55,326 nucleotides of DNA from Ignavibacteria bacterium UBA2373 (lineage in GTDB: Bacteria; Bacteroidota; Ignavibacteria; Kapaibacteriales; UBA961). The stretch is taken from contig DDTD01000036.1 of the NCBI GenBank assembly GCA_002344005.1, positions 1 through 55,326 on the forward strand, written 5' to 3'. The stretch's first letter is position 1. The number at the start of each line of letters is the position of its first letter. Under the pieces are notes generated by a model. It ran no database searches, was not told the DNA's origin, and was given only the letters and a program-made list of their open reading frames with translations. Below are positions 27,216 to 36,537 of this stretch, piece after piece. A program made the translations under genes and the position numbers.

Positions 27216-29279
27216 ATGATACTACGTTTAATCCTTACATACTTGATTGTATGTGTTCTTTGCTCTCTTTCAGTATTGAGCCAGGACTATCCATGGAGGG
27301 TACTATTCAACGATAAAGGTCCTGAAAAATTCTCAGTAGGTACGCAGCTCTATGAAAGAACGCGAGCACTTCATTCTGAAAGAGCAATACAAAGAAGACT
27401 AAAGGTACGAAAAGAATCAGAATTATTCACCATTGAAGACGCACCACTCTATACACCATATTTACAACAAATTACCTCAATCAAGGGTGTCAAAAAATTA
27501 TTAGAAATCCGATGGCAGAACTATATTGTCATACGGTGTGACAGTGCGACGGCAAAAACTGTAGCCAGTTTGCAATTCGTGAAGAAAATAGAAAGAACAT
27601 CTGTGCGATTCACACCTTTGGCAACCAAAGTTCAAGCCACCACTTTTCCTTTGGCAAGCACAGAGTTCCCTGCTATTGTTTCGCAACACAACTGCGGTGC
27701 TCTGCGCTATGGCACTTCTCTTAATCAATTAGAAATGTTGGGCATACCTGAATTTCATTCTTTAGGAATGATGGGGCAAAATACACTTACTGCTTTTTTT
27801 GATACGGGTTTTCGTTGGAAAAGTCACGCTTCATTAAATGCTGCACAAATAATTGCCGAATATGATTTTATTCAAAATGATACAATTACGGCAAATCAAG
27901 AAAATGATGTTCCGGCTCAAGATGACCATGGCTCTGTAGTTTTGTCCACTGTCGCGGGCTTTCAACAAGATTCACTTATCGGGGCTGCTCCATTTGGCTC
28001 ATTCTTGCTTGCAAAAACAGAAGACTTACCCACAGAAACACGCTTAGAAGAAGAAAATTATGCAGCAGCGGTTGAATGGGCTGAATCACGGGGAACTGAT
28101 ATTATTTCATCGTCCCTCGGCTACAGTCGAATGGATAATACTGATGAATCTTATTCCTATGATGACATGAATGGTTCTCTTCCAATAGTGTCAAGAGCGG
28201 TGAATGATGCGGTCAAAAGAGGTGTTCTTTGCATTACAGCCGCCGGCAATAATGGGAGTGGCGAACGTGACAGCACAATTTCAAGTCCCGGGGATGCAGA
28301 TAGTGTCATAACGGTTGCGGGGGTCATTCCAAACGGTGTCAATGTTGTCGGGTTTTCCTCGCGGGGACCAACTGCCTCAAAGGTACTGAAACCGGATCTT
28401 GCTGCACAAGCAACGGAAGTAGTTATGATGCGTACAGGTGATAGTCTTGGGATACGAAGAGGCAGCGGTACTTCCTTTGCTACACCATTGACTGCGGGCT
28501 TTGCCACAATTCTTTTATCTCAATTTCCGGAAATTACTCCGTGGCAAGCTAAAAAAGCAATGTTTGCTTCTGCGGAAAAGCATGATTCTATTCCACATAA
28601 AGTATTAGGATACGGTGTTCCAAAACTTAAGAAAGCAATGCTTGCACTGGGTCCGGTAATATCACAGATATCATCGTACCCTGTTGGTAATTATATGCGC
28701 ATTGTTGCAGCCGTTTTATCGCAATCCCCTATTATCTCTGTAGAATTATCTATTATTTTTGCTGATGATAATACAGAAAAAATAATTACTATGCTTCCCG
28801 GTGATAAATTACCATTTTACGCAGTAGATATTCCTATCAGTTTCTTTAATGGTAAAAATGCCCGAGCATATATTAAAGTCAAAGACAATAAACAATCTCG
28901 AAATTTTCCTTGTAATTATGCCGGTGAACCTCTCTTTCATATCATTGAGGTAAATCAAGAAAAAATTGTATGTGGTATCGCAAAAGAATCCTTGCCGAGT
29001 ACCGCAGTTATTGCAGGTGTAAACACTAATTATACGGATACAATCACAAAAGCAATAGAAATACATGGTGATATTGTCACCATGTTACGACAAAATACAT
29101 CGTCTGATTCTGAATGTACTATTTATGATATTTTAGGTAACACTGTGTATCATCATATAATTAACGATAATATAGGAAATTTTTCGCTAGATTTGGGTAC
29201 ATTACAATTATCTCGCGGTACATATATAGTCACTGTACGCGACCAAGTTTCATTCATGAGCAAAGTAATTCTCCGTTAG
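27216..29279 (+). CDS. Subtilisin-like (S8) serine protease with T9SS sorting domain
   Basis: 687 residues with an N-terminal signal peptide (ILRLILTYLIVCVLCSLSVLS). A propeptide-like region (about 25-130) precedes the catalytic domain. The triad is Asp196 in FFDTGFRW, His238 in DDHGSVVLSTVAGF and Ser420 in GTSFATPLTAGFA; the oxyanion Asn is in TAAGNNGSGERD. The C-terminal part contains a beta-rich spacer and a type A sorting domain with IYDILGNTVYHH and LSRGTYIVTVRD. So an active, T9SS-exported protease is expected at the cell surface. It is followed 22 bases later by an IgGFc-domain gene and is probably co-transcribed with it. Confidence 0.92.
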   Translation: MILRLILTYLIVCVLCSLSVLSQDYPWRVLFNDKGPEKFSVGTQLYERTRALHSERAIQRRLKVRKESELFTIEDAPLYTPYLQQITSIKGVKKLLEIRWQNYIVIRCDSATAKTVASLQFVKKIERTSVRFTPLATKVQATTFPLASTEFPAIVSQHNCGALRYGTSLNQLEMLGIPEFHSLGMMGQNTLTAFFDTGFRWKSHASLNAAQIIAEYDFIQNDTITANQENDVPAQDDHGSVVLSTVAGFQQDSLIGAAPFGSFLLAKTEDLPTETRLEEENYAAAVEWAESRGTDIISSSLGYSRMDNTDESYSYDDMNGSLPIVSRAVNDAVKRGVLCITAAGNNGSGERDSTISSPGDADSVITVAGVIPNGVNVVGFSSRGPTASKVLKPDLAAQATEVVMMRTGDSLGIRRGSGTSFATPLTAGFATILLSQFPEITPWQAKKAMFASAEKHDSIPHKVLGYGVPKLKKAMLALGPVISQISSYPVGNYMRIVAAVLSQSPIISVELSIIFADDNTEKIITMLPGDKLPFYAVDIPISFFNGKNARAYIKVKDNKQSRNFPCNYAGEPLFHIIEVNQEKIVCGIAKESLPSTAVIAGVNTNYTDTITKAIEIHGDIVTMLRQNTSSDSECTIYDILGNTVYHHIINDNIGNFSLDLGTLQLSRGTYIVTVRDQVSFMSKVILR

Positions 29280-29301
29280 CGGTATTGAGAGGCAATTCAT
29301 T

Positions 29302-32300
29302 ATGAAAAAACTTATGTATATAGTCCTCTGTATCCTCTCTTTTATTGCGGGATACAAGGCACAAAGCCAAGATACGATTCCCGATAATCTTGGGAAGGAT
29401 TTTTGGCTTGTATTTCCTCCAAATTATCATAATGAAAGGTCTGGTTCATTTATAAATCTCTATAGAGATTCACTCTTTGTCTTAATTACGGTATCAAAGC
29501 CCACCAATGTTTATATAGAAAGAATGAATCGCAATGGAATGTTAAAAATTGATACCGTATTTATTTCACAAATAAATACGGTAAAATCATTTTCCTATCC
29601 TTGGTTTCAGTATGAATTGATAGGATTTAACGATTCCGGAAATGATGAAAAATCTCTCCGCCAAGATGAAACAGTCAGCAAGCAATACTTTCGCATCTCA
29701 TCGGATGAAGACATTGGTGTCTATGCTTTTAATAATGCTCAAACAACGACAGATGCTACCTTAGTATTACCCACAGATGCATTGTCCAACGCGTATAGAA
29801 TTGCTGCATATAATAGCCATAGATTAACGGAACAGCCTAACCCACGAAATACAAGTACACCTTCACAAACTGCGGTTTTAGCCGTACTTGATTCGACATA
29901 TATCACCATTTCCCCATCTGTAGAAACCATGCGTGGAAAAACAAAGCCATTTACTGTTATGTTGAATCGAGGAGAGTCCTACTTGGTTCAAGCGAATGAA
30001 AGTAATGATTTTTTTAGTGATTTGTCGGGAACAAATATCTTATCAAGTAAAAAAATTGCTGTTTTTAGCGGACATCAAAGAGCTTTAATTCCTTTATCGT
30101 TAGGTAATACAGGTTCTCGCGATTATCTATTTGAACAATTGCCCGGTATTGGATTTTGGGGTAAAAGTGCTGTTGTTGTTCCTTTTAACAATGACTCAAT
30201 ACCAGAATATTCAAATAGACGTGACACCGAAAAAGATCTTTATCGAATTTTTGCTCATTATGATTCCACAGAAATCTATGTTGACGGTCAATTTGTCAAA
30301 CGAATTGAAAGTGGTCAATTTTATGAAGCACCCTTGCTAAAAGCTTCATTCATTACCTCAAATAAAGCAATTATGGCAATGGCTTACAAATCGACGTCCA
30401 ATATCACGCAATCCGTTGATATAATTGGAGATCCATTCATGGCTCTCATGCCTCCGACTGTTCAATTCTTAACTCGTTATACTTTTTTATGTCCAACAAC
30501 CACACGTTCATCCCGTGGCAACCTTATCCCCACATATCCAATCCACTATCTCAACATTATTGTCCCCGATAATAGTCTTGATTCCGTGTATCTTGACAAA
30601 ATATTGCTTCCTCGCACTACCTTTATTCCAATTCCTAATTCCGGTTTCTCTTATGCAATTTTGAAAATAAAAGAAGGTGTTCATACTTTACAATCAAATC
30701 AAGCAATCGGTGGTTTTGTCTATGGCTATGGTAATGCTATTTCCTATGGATATGGACTTGGTCTTCGATTCAAAAAAATTGATAATAATGAACCTGTGGT
30801 TTCAGGTAAAAGAGATTGTTATGAGTATAATGCTCTCATCTACGATACTTTATTTGCAGATTCTTACATTGATAAAATATTCTGCCCCGACAGTACAAAT
30901 ACAAACATAAAAATAACCAATCAATTTGGCTTAACAACGCAAAAAGGCGGCTTTACTGCATCATTAATCAATAATTTCCTCGATGGTTCTTGTTTTGTTA
31001 TCGCCGAAGATTCTATACAGCAACAAGCAAGAAAAAGGGTTGTTATTCCCGGATTTACCGTTTCTGTTCAGAACAACAGAGAAAATACATTTACCACCAT
31101 GCAAAAAACATTACGTACCAATAAACGATACTGTTTTCCGGTAATGATTGAAAATTATGGTAATTTTACCCAAACGATAACATCTCTCAAATTTAAGAAT
31201 TCAGAATCCGGATTTTCATTATCCGAAACTCTGCCGATTATTCTCAAACCAATGGACAAAAAAGTCCTAACTGTATGTTTCTATAATAATAAAGATACTG
31301 TATGGAACGACACTTTGGTCTTAGGCAACGAATGTATGGCGCGTGATGTGCAAGCATTTAATTTTAAAGCAATTACAGATAAAGTAGCACCGCAATCTAT
31401 TGTTTCTTCGGACGATTGTTTACGCAATTGGGAAGTTGTGCTGACAGAGATAAAAGAAAATGATATTGGTATTTATGATATTACTATACCTGATTCCACA
31501 CTTATCAATTGTACCGCAAGTGTACAGATATCAGATAGTTCATTAGCCAGAGTATCGGTATCGGTAATTGATGAATTTAATGATGCAGAATTTACCATTA
31601 TTGCAAAAGATTCATCCGACAATATCTCTACAATACGGCGTACTATTCCCGGTTATACAATACAGTTTACGGGAAAATCAATGGAAAGTAAAGAAGTCTG
31701 GAATTTCGGAAATGTTCCAATTGACAAGTTGCAATGCGATTCTGTTTTACTCTATAATTTCGGAAAATTTACTATTGATTTAAAACAATTTTCAGTAATG
31801 AATAATGTATATTTCTCCATACCACCGTCACAGTTTCCTATTATTATTCCTCCCGGGGATTCTGTTCCAATTATCATTTGTTATGAGCCAAAATATGTTC
31901 AAAATACACTTGATAAAGATGGTATCACTTTACCTTTTAAATGTGTGGATAAAATGCTGGATATAACAGGAAAAGCAGTTCAGTTAAGTACTCTCCAGGC
32001 AATACAATGTGATATTCCTTTAAAAATATCTGCCATTGGTGATAAACAACCAATAATTAAAGAATTGTATCCTCAACCTGCAACGAATGATATTATTATT
32101 GAAATAGAATCCTATTCAGTTTCGCAACTCCAATTTTCACTCATTGACAATACCGGTGTAACAATTCGTTTTTTCAATACACTGAATATTGATAAAGGAT
32201 TATATTCTATACAATTACCCTTGAATAATATTGCAAATGGCGTTTATTATCTTAGGATGAATGATGGCTTACAAACCGAGACAAAAACAATTACCATTAT

Positions 32301-32307
32301 GAATTGA
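29302..32307 (+). CDS. Surface protein: IgGFc-binding domain, anchor-like domains, T9SS sorting domain
   Basis: 1001 residues. Signal peptide MKKLMYIVLCILSFIAGY is followed by DNLGKDFWLVFPPNYHN, the same opening as the paralogue at 10817. The IgGFc-binding N-terminal domain covers about 30-490, with KKIAVFSGHQRAL and YLFEQLPGIGFWGK. The five CxxC repeats of the paralogue are absent. In their place are a Cys-containing beta region (about 510-790) and a choice-of-anchor D-like domain (about 800-900, WNFGNVPIDKLQCDSVLLYN). A type A sorting domain ends the protein (LYPQPATNDIIIEIE, then NGVYYLRMNDG). Likely a surface adhesin. Only nine bases separate its end from the convergent next gene. Confidence 0.85.
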   Translation: MKKLMYIVLCILSFIAGYKAQSQDTIPDNLGKDFWLVFPPNYHNERSGSFINLYRDSLFVLITVSKPTNVYIERMNRNGMLKIDTVFISQINTVKSFSYPWFQYELIGFNDSGNDEKSLRQDETVSKQYFRISSDEDIGVYAFNNAQTTTDATLVLPTDALSNAYRIAAYNSHRLTEQPNPRNTSTPSQTAVLAVLDSTYITISPSVETMRGKTKPFTVMLNRGESYLVQANESNDFFSDLSGTNILSSKKIAVFSGHQRALIPLSLGNTGSRDYLFEQLPGIGFWGKSAVVVPFNNDSIPEYSNRRDTEKDLYRIFAHYDSTEIYVDGQFVKRIESGQFYEAPLLKASFITSNKAIMAMAYKSTSNITQSVDIIGDPFMALMPPTVQFLTRYTFLCPTTTRSSRGNLIPTYPIHYLNIIVPDNSLDSVYLDKILLPRTTFIPIPNSGFSYAILKIKEGVHTLQSNQAIGGFVYGYGNAISYGYGLGLRFKKIDNNEPVVSGKRDCYEYNALIYDTLFADSYIDKIFCPDSTNTNIKITNQFGLTTQKGGFTASLINNFLDGSCFVIAEDSIQQQARKRVVIPGFTVSVQNNRENTFTTMQKTLRTNKRYCFPVMIENYGNFTQTITSLKFKNSESGFSLSETLPIILKPMDKKVLTVCFYNNKDTVWNDTLVLGNECMARDVQAFNFKAITDKVAPQSIVSSDDCLRNWEVVLTEIKENDIGIYDITIPDSTLINCTASVQISDSSLARVSVSVIDEFNDAEFTIIAKDSSDNISTIRRTIPGYTIQFTGKSMESKEVWNFGNVPIDKLQCDSVLLYNFGKFTIDLKQFSVMNNVYFSIPPSQFPIIIPPGDSVPIIICYEPKYVQNTLDKDGITLPFKCVDKMLDITGKAVQLSTLQAIQCDIPLKISAIGDKQPIIKELYPQPATNDIIIEIESYSVSQLQFSLIDNTGVTIRFFNTLNIDKGLYSIQLPLNNIANGVYYLRMNDGLQTETKTITIMN

Positions 32308-32316
32308 CAGTAGCAA

Positions 32317-33261
32317 TCACAATATTGTTTTAATACCAAATCCGCCAAAAGCACCATTAAGTGCCCAAGAATTATTGCCAAAAAGGCGCACTTGATAACT
32401 ACCTTCAACGAATATTGTTTCGGATGCTTGTATAATTACACCAATTGTCACGGCACCAAAGTCTTCCACAATAATTGTCCTTCGGGTATCAAAAGTGGGT
32501 ACATTTTTTCGTGATCCAAGTCCTTGTGTAATATCTACGGATAATTTAATCATAAATTCTTCAACACTTTTATTTCCATACTCTGCATGAAAAGTTAGTT
32601 CATCATGTAATTCTTCATGGCGGCCCGTATATTTCACTTCCCCCTCGAACCATCCATTTGAAAATGGCATACCGACTTCAAGACCGAACCATTCTTGAAA
32701 TGCCCCATCGCTCAAAAAAGGCATTCTGACAGTATCAGCAAAAATACCATTTGTTCCCCCCGGAGGGATACGAACACCTGCGCTTACGGAAACAACAGAT
32801 TTGTTATTGTACAGTAAATACCGTCCTCCGAAACCATAGTATGTAAATGTTGTGAATGACTCAGCATTACGTTCCGGTTTTCTTAGGTATGTGGGGCTTT
32901 CATTATCGCGGTCTGTTTCATAGGTTTCAGTTAGGGAAAAATAGCCAAAGGGCAAATCAACAATTGCCGTCAATTTATCACTCAAACCATATTCCGCATA
33001 CACACCGGTGATGATAGCAGAAAAATCCAGGGTATAACTGCGACCATTCGGATAAAACTGAAACAATCTGTCACCGGGTATAATTTCCTCTTTCATGACG
33101 CTGATGCTATTGCCGTTTATGTCCCAATATCGCGGAGCACTTACAGAACCAAGATAAGTTTTGGCATATAAGGTTCCGGCTGGTTGTGTCCATGCACCGG
33201 CAATCGCATCTTGCAGATAAGCAAAGTAATAAATCAAAGAAAACAAGAGTAAGAATTTCAT
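32317..33261 (-). CDS. Putative outer-membrane beta-barrel protein
   Basis: 314 residues with a signal peptide (MKFLLLFSLIYYFAYLQDAIA). The mature part alternates hydrophobic and polar residues in strands with Tyr/Phe-rich ends, opens with AWTQPAGTLYAKTYLG and contains LSDKLTAIVDLPFGYFSL and YGFGGRYLLYNNKSVVS. This resembles the MetA-pathway/phenol-degradation-type channel family of outer-membrane proteins, but the family assignment is tentative. The C-terminal residue pattern (NSWALNGAFGGFGIKTIL) is barrel-like although it does not end in Phe. A TAnnTTTG box lies 24 bases before the start. Confidence 0.65.
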   Translation of the reverse strand: MKFLLLFSLIYYFAYLQDAIAGAWTQPAGTLYAKTYLGSVSAPRYWDINGNSISVMKEEIIPGDRLFQFYPNGRSYTLDFSAIITGVYAEYGLSDKLTAIVDLPFGYFSLTETYETDRDNESPTYLRKPERNAESFTTFTYYGFGGRYLLYNNKSVVSVSAGVRIPPGGTNGIFADTVRMPFLSDGAFQEWFGLEVGMPFSNGWFEGEVKYTGRHEELHDELTFHAEYGNKSVEEFMIKLSVDITQGLGSRKNVPTFDTRRTIIVEDFGAVTIGVIIQASETIFVEGSYQVRLFGNNSWALNGAFGGFGIKTIL

Positions 33262-33284
33262 AGCTTCAGCATGATATTGAAGTT

Positions 33285-33292
33285 CAAAATTA
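33285..33292 (-). promoter_or_regulatory. TAnnTTTG promoter box for the outer-membrane protein gene
   Basis: The minus strand reads TAATTTTG, 24 bases before the ATG at 33261. The same octamer lies on the plus strand at 33337-33344 for the divergent gene. Confidence 0.5.
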
Positions 33293-33336
33293 CATTTTTT
33301 TTAATACGCTCAATAATCTTTTCCATTTTATCGTTG

Positions 33337-33344
33337 TAATTTTG
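33337..33344 (+). promoter_or_regulatory. TAnnTTTG promoter box for the PASTA-xer-HSDR_N-pyrC operon
   Basis: TAATTTTG, in TTGTAATTTTGTGGATAC, lies 22 bases before the ATG at 33366. With the box at 33285 it makes a compact divergent promoter region about 100 bases long. Confidence 0.5.
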
Positions 33345-33365
33345 TGGATACTTAACTCATGAACA

Positions 33366-34118
33366 ATGAATAACAGCATTTTTACCTCAGCTTTTTATGC
33401 TCAACCGAGCAAGTTAAGAACTGTCATCATAGCAGGATTATTTACTCTATTCCTCTGTTGTTTACTCTTAATAATCAATCTGCTTATGCCTTATCTTATC
33501 CATAGTGGCAAAGAAGTAACGGTACCCTCTCTCATTGGTAAAGACATACAAAAAGGTTCGGCATTATTATCGGAGCTTGGTCTGCAAATACAAGAAGTGA
33601 AGGAAGTCTTTAGCGGACAAGCACCTGCGGGCATTATCCTAAATCAAAATCCTTTACCAAATTCGGTTGTCCGCGAAGGAAGACGGCTCTATATTACAGT
33701 GTCAAAAGGGATGGAGGGAGATGCCATGCCTAATCTTGTAGGGAAATCTTTAAGAGAAGCCAGAATTTTACTGATGCAACAAGGTTTAGAGCTTGGTGTG
33801 GTGCACTATGAGTTCAGCGAATTAGTGCAACAAGACAGGATTATGGCGCAAAGTGTGCAGTATGGAGCAAAAATCTCATCCGGTGAGCAAGTATCATTAA
33901 CCATAAGCAAAGGACAAGAAGCATATCCTGTACCATCGCTCATCGGCAAAACAATTGCAGAAGCAGAAGAAACAATTGTAGCTGCCGGATTTGTACTTGG
34001 TGGCAAGGCACGAGAGCATAATGAAACGTACTTAAGCGGCATTGTCATTGCACAAGACCCTGCGGGCGGCACTATGTCACCGAAAGAAACTCCCATAAAC
34101 TTGACTGTTTCCGAATAA
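33366..34118 (+). CDS. Membrane-anchored protein with three PASTA domains
   Basis: 250 residues. A short cytoplasmic N-terminus and one membrane helix (VIIAGLFTLFLCCLLLIINL, about 20-40) are followed by three PASTA domains: TVPSLIGKDIQKGSALLSEL, MPNLVGKSLREARILLMQQ and PVPSLIGKTIAEAEETIVAA, each closed by a strand like RLYITVSKG. PASTA domains bind muropeptides or beta-lactams in kinases and penicillin-binding proteins. Here there is no kinase or transpeptidase domain, so the protein is a stand-alone periplasmic cell-wall-binding or sensing module. It is the first gene of the operon with xer, an HSDR_N gene and pyrC. Confidence 0.92.
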   Translation: MNNSIFTSAFYAQPSKLRTVIIAGLFTLFLCCLLLIINLLMPYLIHSGKEVTVPSLIGKDIQKGSALLSELGLQIQEVKEVFSGQAPAGIILNQNPLPNSVVREGRRLYITVSKGMEGDAMPNLVGKSLREARILLMQQGLELGVVHYEFSELVQQDRIMAQSVQYGAKISSGEQVSLTISKGQEAYPVPSLIGKTIAEAEETIVAAGFVLGGKAREHNETYLSGIVIAQDPAGGTMSPKETPINLTVSE

Positions 34119-34123
34119 ACTCT

Positions 34124-35041
34124 ATGCAAGCATTACCATTGTACTTTAAACGCCCGATGCAATCATTTCTTCATTATGTTCGCTTTGAAAAAGGGCTAAG
34201 TGAAAATACAATTATGTCCTATACGCATGATTGTACCGTATTTTTACAATCATTAGAAAGCAAAGGCATACAGTCTCTTGACATAGTAAAAAAGGCAGAT
34301 TTTGAAAACTTTATCAAAGAACTCACAGAATTAGGTTTACATTCTTCCAGCAGAGCACGATATATTGCCTCCTTACGACACTTTATGAAATATTGTGTCT
34401 CGAGCGGCTTTATTGCACATGATTATACGGAAACGATTGATTTACCAAAAAATCGGCGTGAATTACCGGAAACTTTATCCATAGAAGAAACTTTATCCAT
34501 CATTGAACAACCTGATACTACTACTGCGGCGGGACTGCGTGACCGTGCAATTTTGGAAACGCTATACTCAAGTGGCTTACGTGTATCCGAATGTTGTTCC
34601 CTGCGTCAAAGGGACATTCTCGAAGATGTTGAAGTATTACGAATTCTGGGTAAAGGTTCAAAAGAACGTATTGTTCCGATAGGAATAAATGCTTTATTCT
34701 GGATTAAACGTTACAGCAATGAAGTCAGACCAATTTTCAGTAAAAAAACGATTGCAGGTCAAGACTTTCTTTTTCTTAATCAGCGGGGTTCTGCTTTATC
34801 ACGTATGGCTATTTGGAATATAGTTTCCGAAAACAAAAAAAAGGCAAAAATAGAAAAGCATGTTCATCCCCATACTTTCAGACATTCATTTGCTACTCAT
34901 TTATTAGAAGGCGGTGCGGACTTGCGTGCAGTGCAGGAAATGTTAGGTCATGCAGATATTTCTACGACACAAATATATACGCATATTGACCGTGAATATA
35001 TTAAAGAAGTACATACATCTTTTCATCCGCGAGCCAAATAA
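34124..35041 (+). CDS. xerD: Tyrosine recombinase XerC/XerD type
   Basis: 305 residues. The N-terminal SAM-like domain has FLHYVRFEKGLSENTIMSYT. The catalytic domain shows the first Arg in LYSSGLRVSECCSLRQ, the Lys in LGKGSKERIVPIG, the H-x-x-R box HPHTFRHSFATHLLEGGAD, and the nucleophile Tyr in ISTTQIYTHIDREYI after LGHADIS. This is the chromosome-dimer resolution pair XerC/XerD; XerD is more likely from the overall pattern but not certain. There is no integrase-style arm domain or nearby att site, so it is a housekeeping enzyme rather than a mobile-element integrase. An ATG eleven codons in is a second possible start. Confidence 0.88.
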   Translation: MQALPLYFKRPMQSFLHYVRFEKGLSENTIMSYTHDCTVFLQSLESKGIQSLDIVKKADFENFIKELTELGLHSSSRARYIASLRHFMKYCVSSGFIAHDYTETIDLPKNRRELPETLSIEETLSIIEQPDTTTAAGLRDRAILETLYSSGLRVSECCSLRQRDILEDVEVLRILGKGSKERIVPIGINALFWIKRYSNEVRPIFSKKTIAGQDFLFLNQRGSALSRMAIWNIVSENKKKAKIEKHVHPHTFRHSFATHLLEGGADLRAVQEMLGHADISTTQIYTHIDREYIKEVHTSFHPRAK

Positions 35042-35046
35042 TAATT

Positions 35047-35520
35047 ATGCAGCTATTTATTGAACAATTTCCCCCTTTGGAATGTGGGGTGTACGATGTA
35101 AAGATTACATGGAAAAACAATATTCCTTATATATATGACATCTGGCGAAAAAAATATATTAAACTTACTCCCGAAGAATGGGTACGACAAAATTTTTTAC
35201 ACTATGCAATAAAAAGAAAGCAATTTCCATTGACACGACTTCATGTAGAATATGAAATAAATGTCTATGGTAGAAAAAAAAGAATTGATTGTCTTGTAAC
35301 AAATGAAAAATTAACACCCATTGCCATTATTGAATGTAAAGCGCCAACGATTGCAATACATCAGACAACGATGCAACAAATCGGTACATATAATATCGTA
35401 TTAAAAGTGCCGACACTCATTCTTACGAATGGCAATACGACATTGTGTTCACACAAAGTGCATGACTCTCAAATTTTTTCTCATGAATTACCGGATTACT
35501 CAACATTACTGACATATTAA
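35047..35520 (+). CDS. Small HSDR_N-type PD-(D/E)XK-fold protein
   Basis: 157 residues consisting only of the domain found at the N-terminus of type I restriction HsdR subunits. Visible motifs are YDIWRKKYIKLTPEEWVRQ, Glu in VEYEINVYG, Asp in KKRIDCLV, and IAIIECKAPTIAIHQ (the E-x-K part of the nuclease core), then QIGTYNIVL and LILTNGNTTLC. All acidic and Lys residues needed for a PD-(D/E)XK nuclease appear intact. There is no restriction system nearby; instead it sits five bases after xer and one base before pyrC. Such solitary proteins are widespread in Bacteroidetes, usually near housekeeping genes, with unknown role. Confidence 0.85.
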   Translation: MQLFIEQFPPLECGVYDVKITWKNNIPYIYDIWRKKYIKLTPEEWVRQNFLHYAIKRKQFPLTRLHVEYEINVYGRKKRIDCLVTNEKLTPIAIIECKAPTIAIHQTTMQQIGTYNIVLKVPTLILTNGNTTLCSHKVHDSQIFSHELPDYSTLLTY

Positions 35521-35521
35521 T

Positions 35522-36520
35522 ATGACACACACACTCTACTCTCCTTTTGATATGCACATCCATTTTCGTCAGAATGAAATGCTTCGTGCAATTGCTCCAT
35601 TAAGCGGATATTCTTTTTCGGGTGGGGTCATTATGCCCAATTGTATTCCGCCGATTGACTCTGCCGAACTGCTCGCAGATTATACAGAACAAGTAAATAA
35701 TGCTCTTGGTGCATTAGATTTTACACCTTTTATGACCTTATTCTTTCGTAATTATTCCGAAAAAGAGCTTGCAGAAATCAAAGATTCCATTATCGGCATT
35801 AAATTATATCCGGCAGGTGCAACTACCAATAGCGATCAAGGAGTAAAAGAAATTAGCAAGGCAGAACATACATTAGCAATGATGGAAGAAATGGGTATTC
35901 GATTATTGGTGCATGGTGAAACACATGGATTTGTGATGGATCGAGAAAAAGAATTTCTTTCGATTTATGACTATTTGGCAAAAAAATTCCCGCGACTGCA
36001 TATTGTTATGGAACATATAACAACCAAAGATGCTGTTGAGTTTCTTGATAAATATGACAATGTGACAGCAACGGTAACATTACAACATTTACTCATCACA
36101 CTCGATGATGTTATAGGCGGTTTAATGAACCCACATTTATTTTGTAAGCCAATAGCAAAACGATATGAAGATCGCGATTCACTTCTCGATGCGGCATTGA
36201 ATGCACATCCGAAACTCTGTTTCGGCAGCGATTCTGCCCCACACCCGATTGATAAAAAAGAATCTTGCGGATGTGCAGCCGGAGTATTTACAGCTCCTAT
36301 TGCATTACAAGTCTTAACACAATTATTCGAGAAGCATAATTCATTACCAAATTTACAAAAATTTGTTTCCGATAATGCAGTGAATATTTACAATCTTACG
36401 CCTTCTCCGAAAAAAGTGGAATTATGCAAAAAACCATTTCTTGTGCCGGAAAAGTATCACACAGTAGTGCCAATGTATGCCGGACAGACATTGGAATGGA
36501 GTATAGAATCTGTGCAATAA
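35522..36520 (+). CDS. pyrC: Dihydroorotase (PyrC type)
   Basis: 332 residues; cyclises N-carbamoyl-aspartate to dihydroorotate in pyrimidine synthesis. The binuclear zinc site is complete: His12 and His14 (DMHIHFRQ), carboxylated Lys94 (GIKLYPAGATTNS), His131 (LVHGETHG), His165 (VMEHITTKD) and Asp237 (FGSDSAPHP). Length and the NS-x-x-G segment after the Lys are those of the short, E. coli PyrC-like class. It is the last gene of the 33366-36520 operon; no other pyr gene is present and no attenuator is visible because only one base separates it from the HSDR_N gene. Confidence 0.95.
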   Translation: MTHTLYSPFDMHIHFRQNEMLRAIAPLSGYSFSGGVIMPNCIPPIDSAELLADYTEQVNNALGALDFTPFMTLFFRNYSEKELAEIKDSIIGIKLYPAGATTNSDQGVKEISKAEHTLAMMEEMGIRLLVHGETHGFVMDREKEFLSIYDYLAKKFPRLHIVMEHITTKDAVEFLDKYDNVTATVTLQHLLITLDDVIGGLMNPHLFCKPIAKRYEDRDSLLDAALNAHPKLCFGSDSAPHPIDKKESCGCAAGVFTAPIALQVLTQLFEKHNSLPNLQKFVSDNAVNIYNLTPSPKKVELCKKPFLVPEKYHTVVPMYAGQTLEWSIESVQ

Positions 36521-36537
36521 TTTTCTTTTTTATGCAC

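Noticed and set aside
34124..35041. Xer recombinase as integrase of a mobile element or integron
   Set aside because: The protein is of ordinary XerC/D size with no extra domains, sits in a housekeeping operon, and no att sites, cassettes or mobility genes surround it.
35047..35520. Remnant of a type I restriction system
   Set aside because: The short HSDR_N-only protein is complete by itself and no hsdM, hsdS or helicase remnant is nearby.
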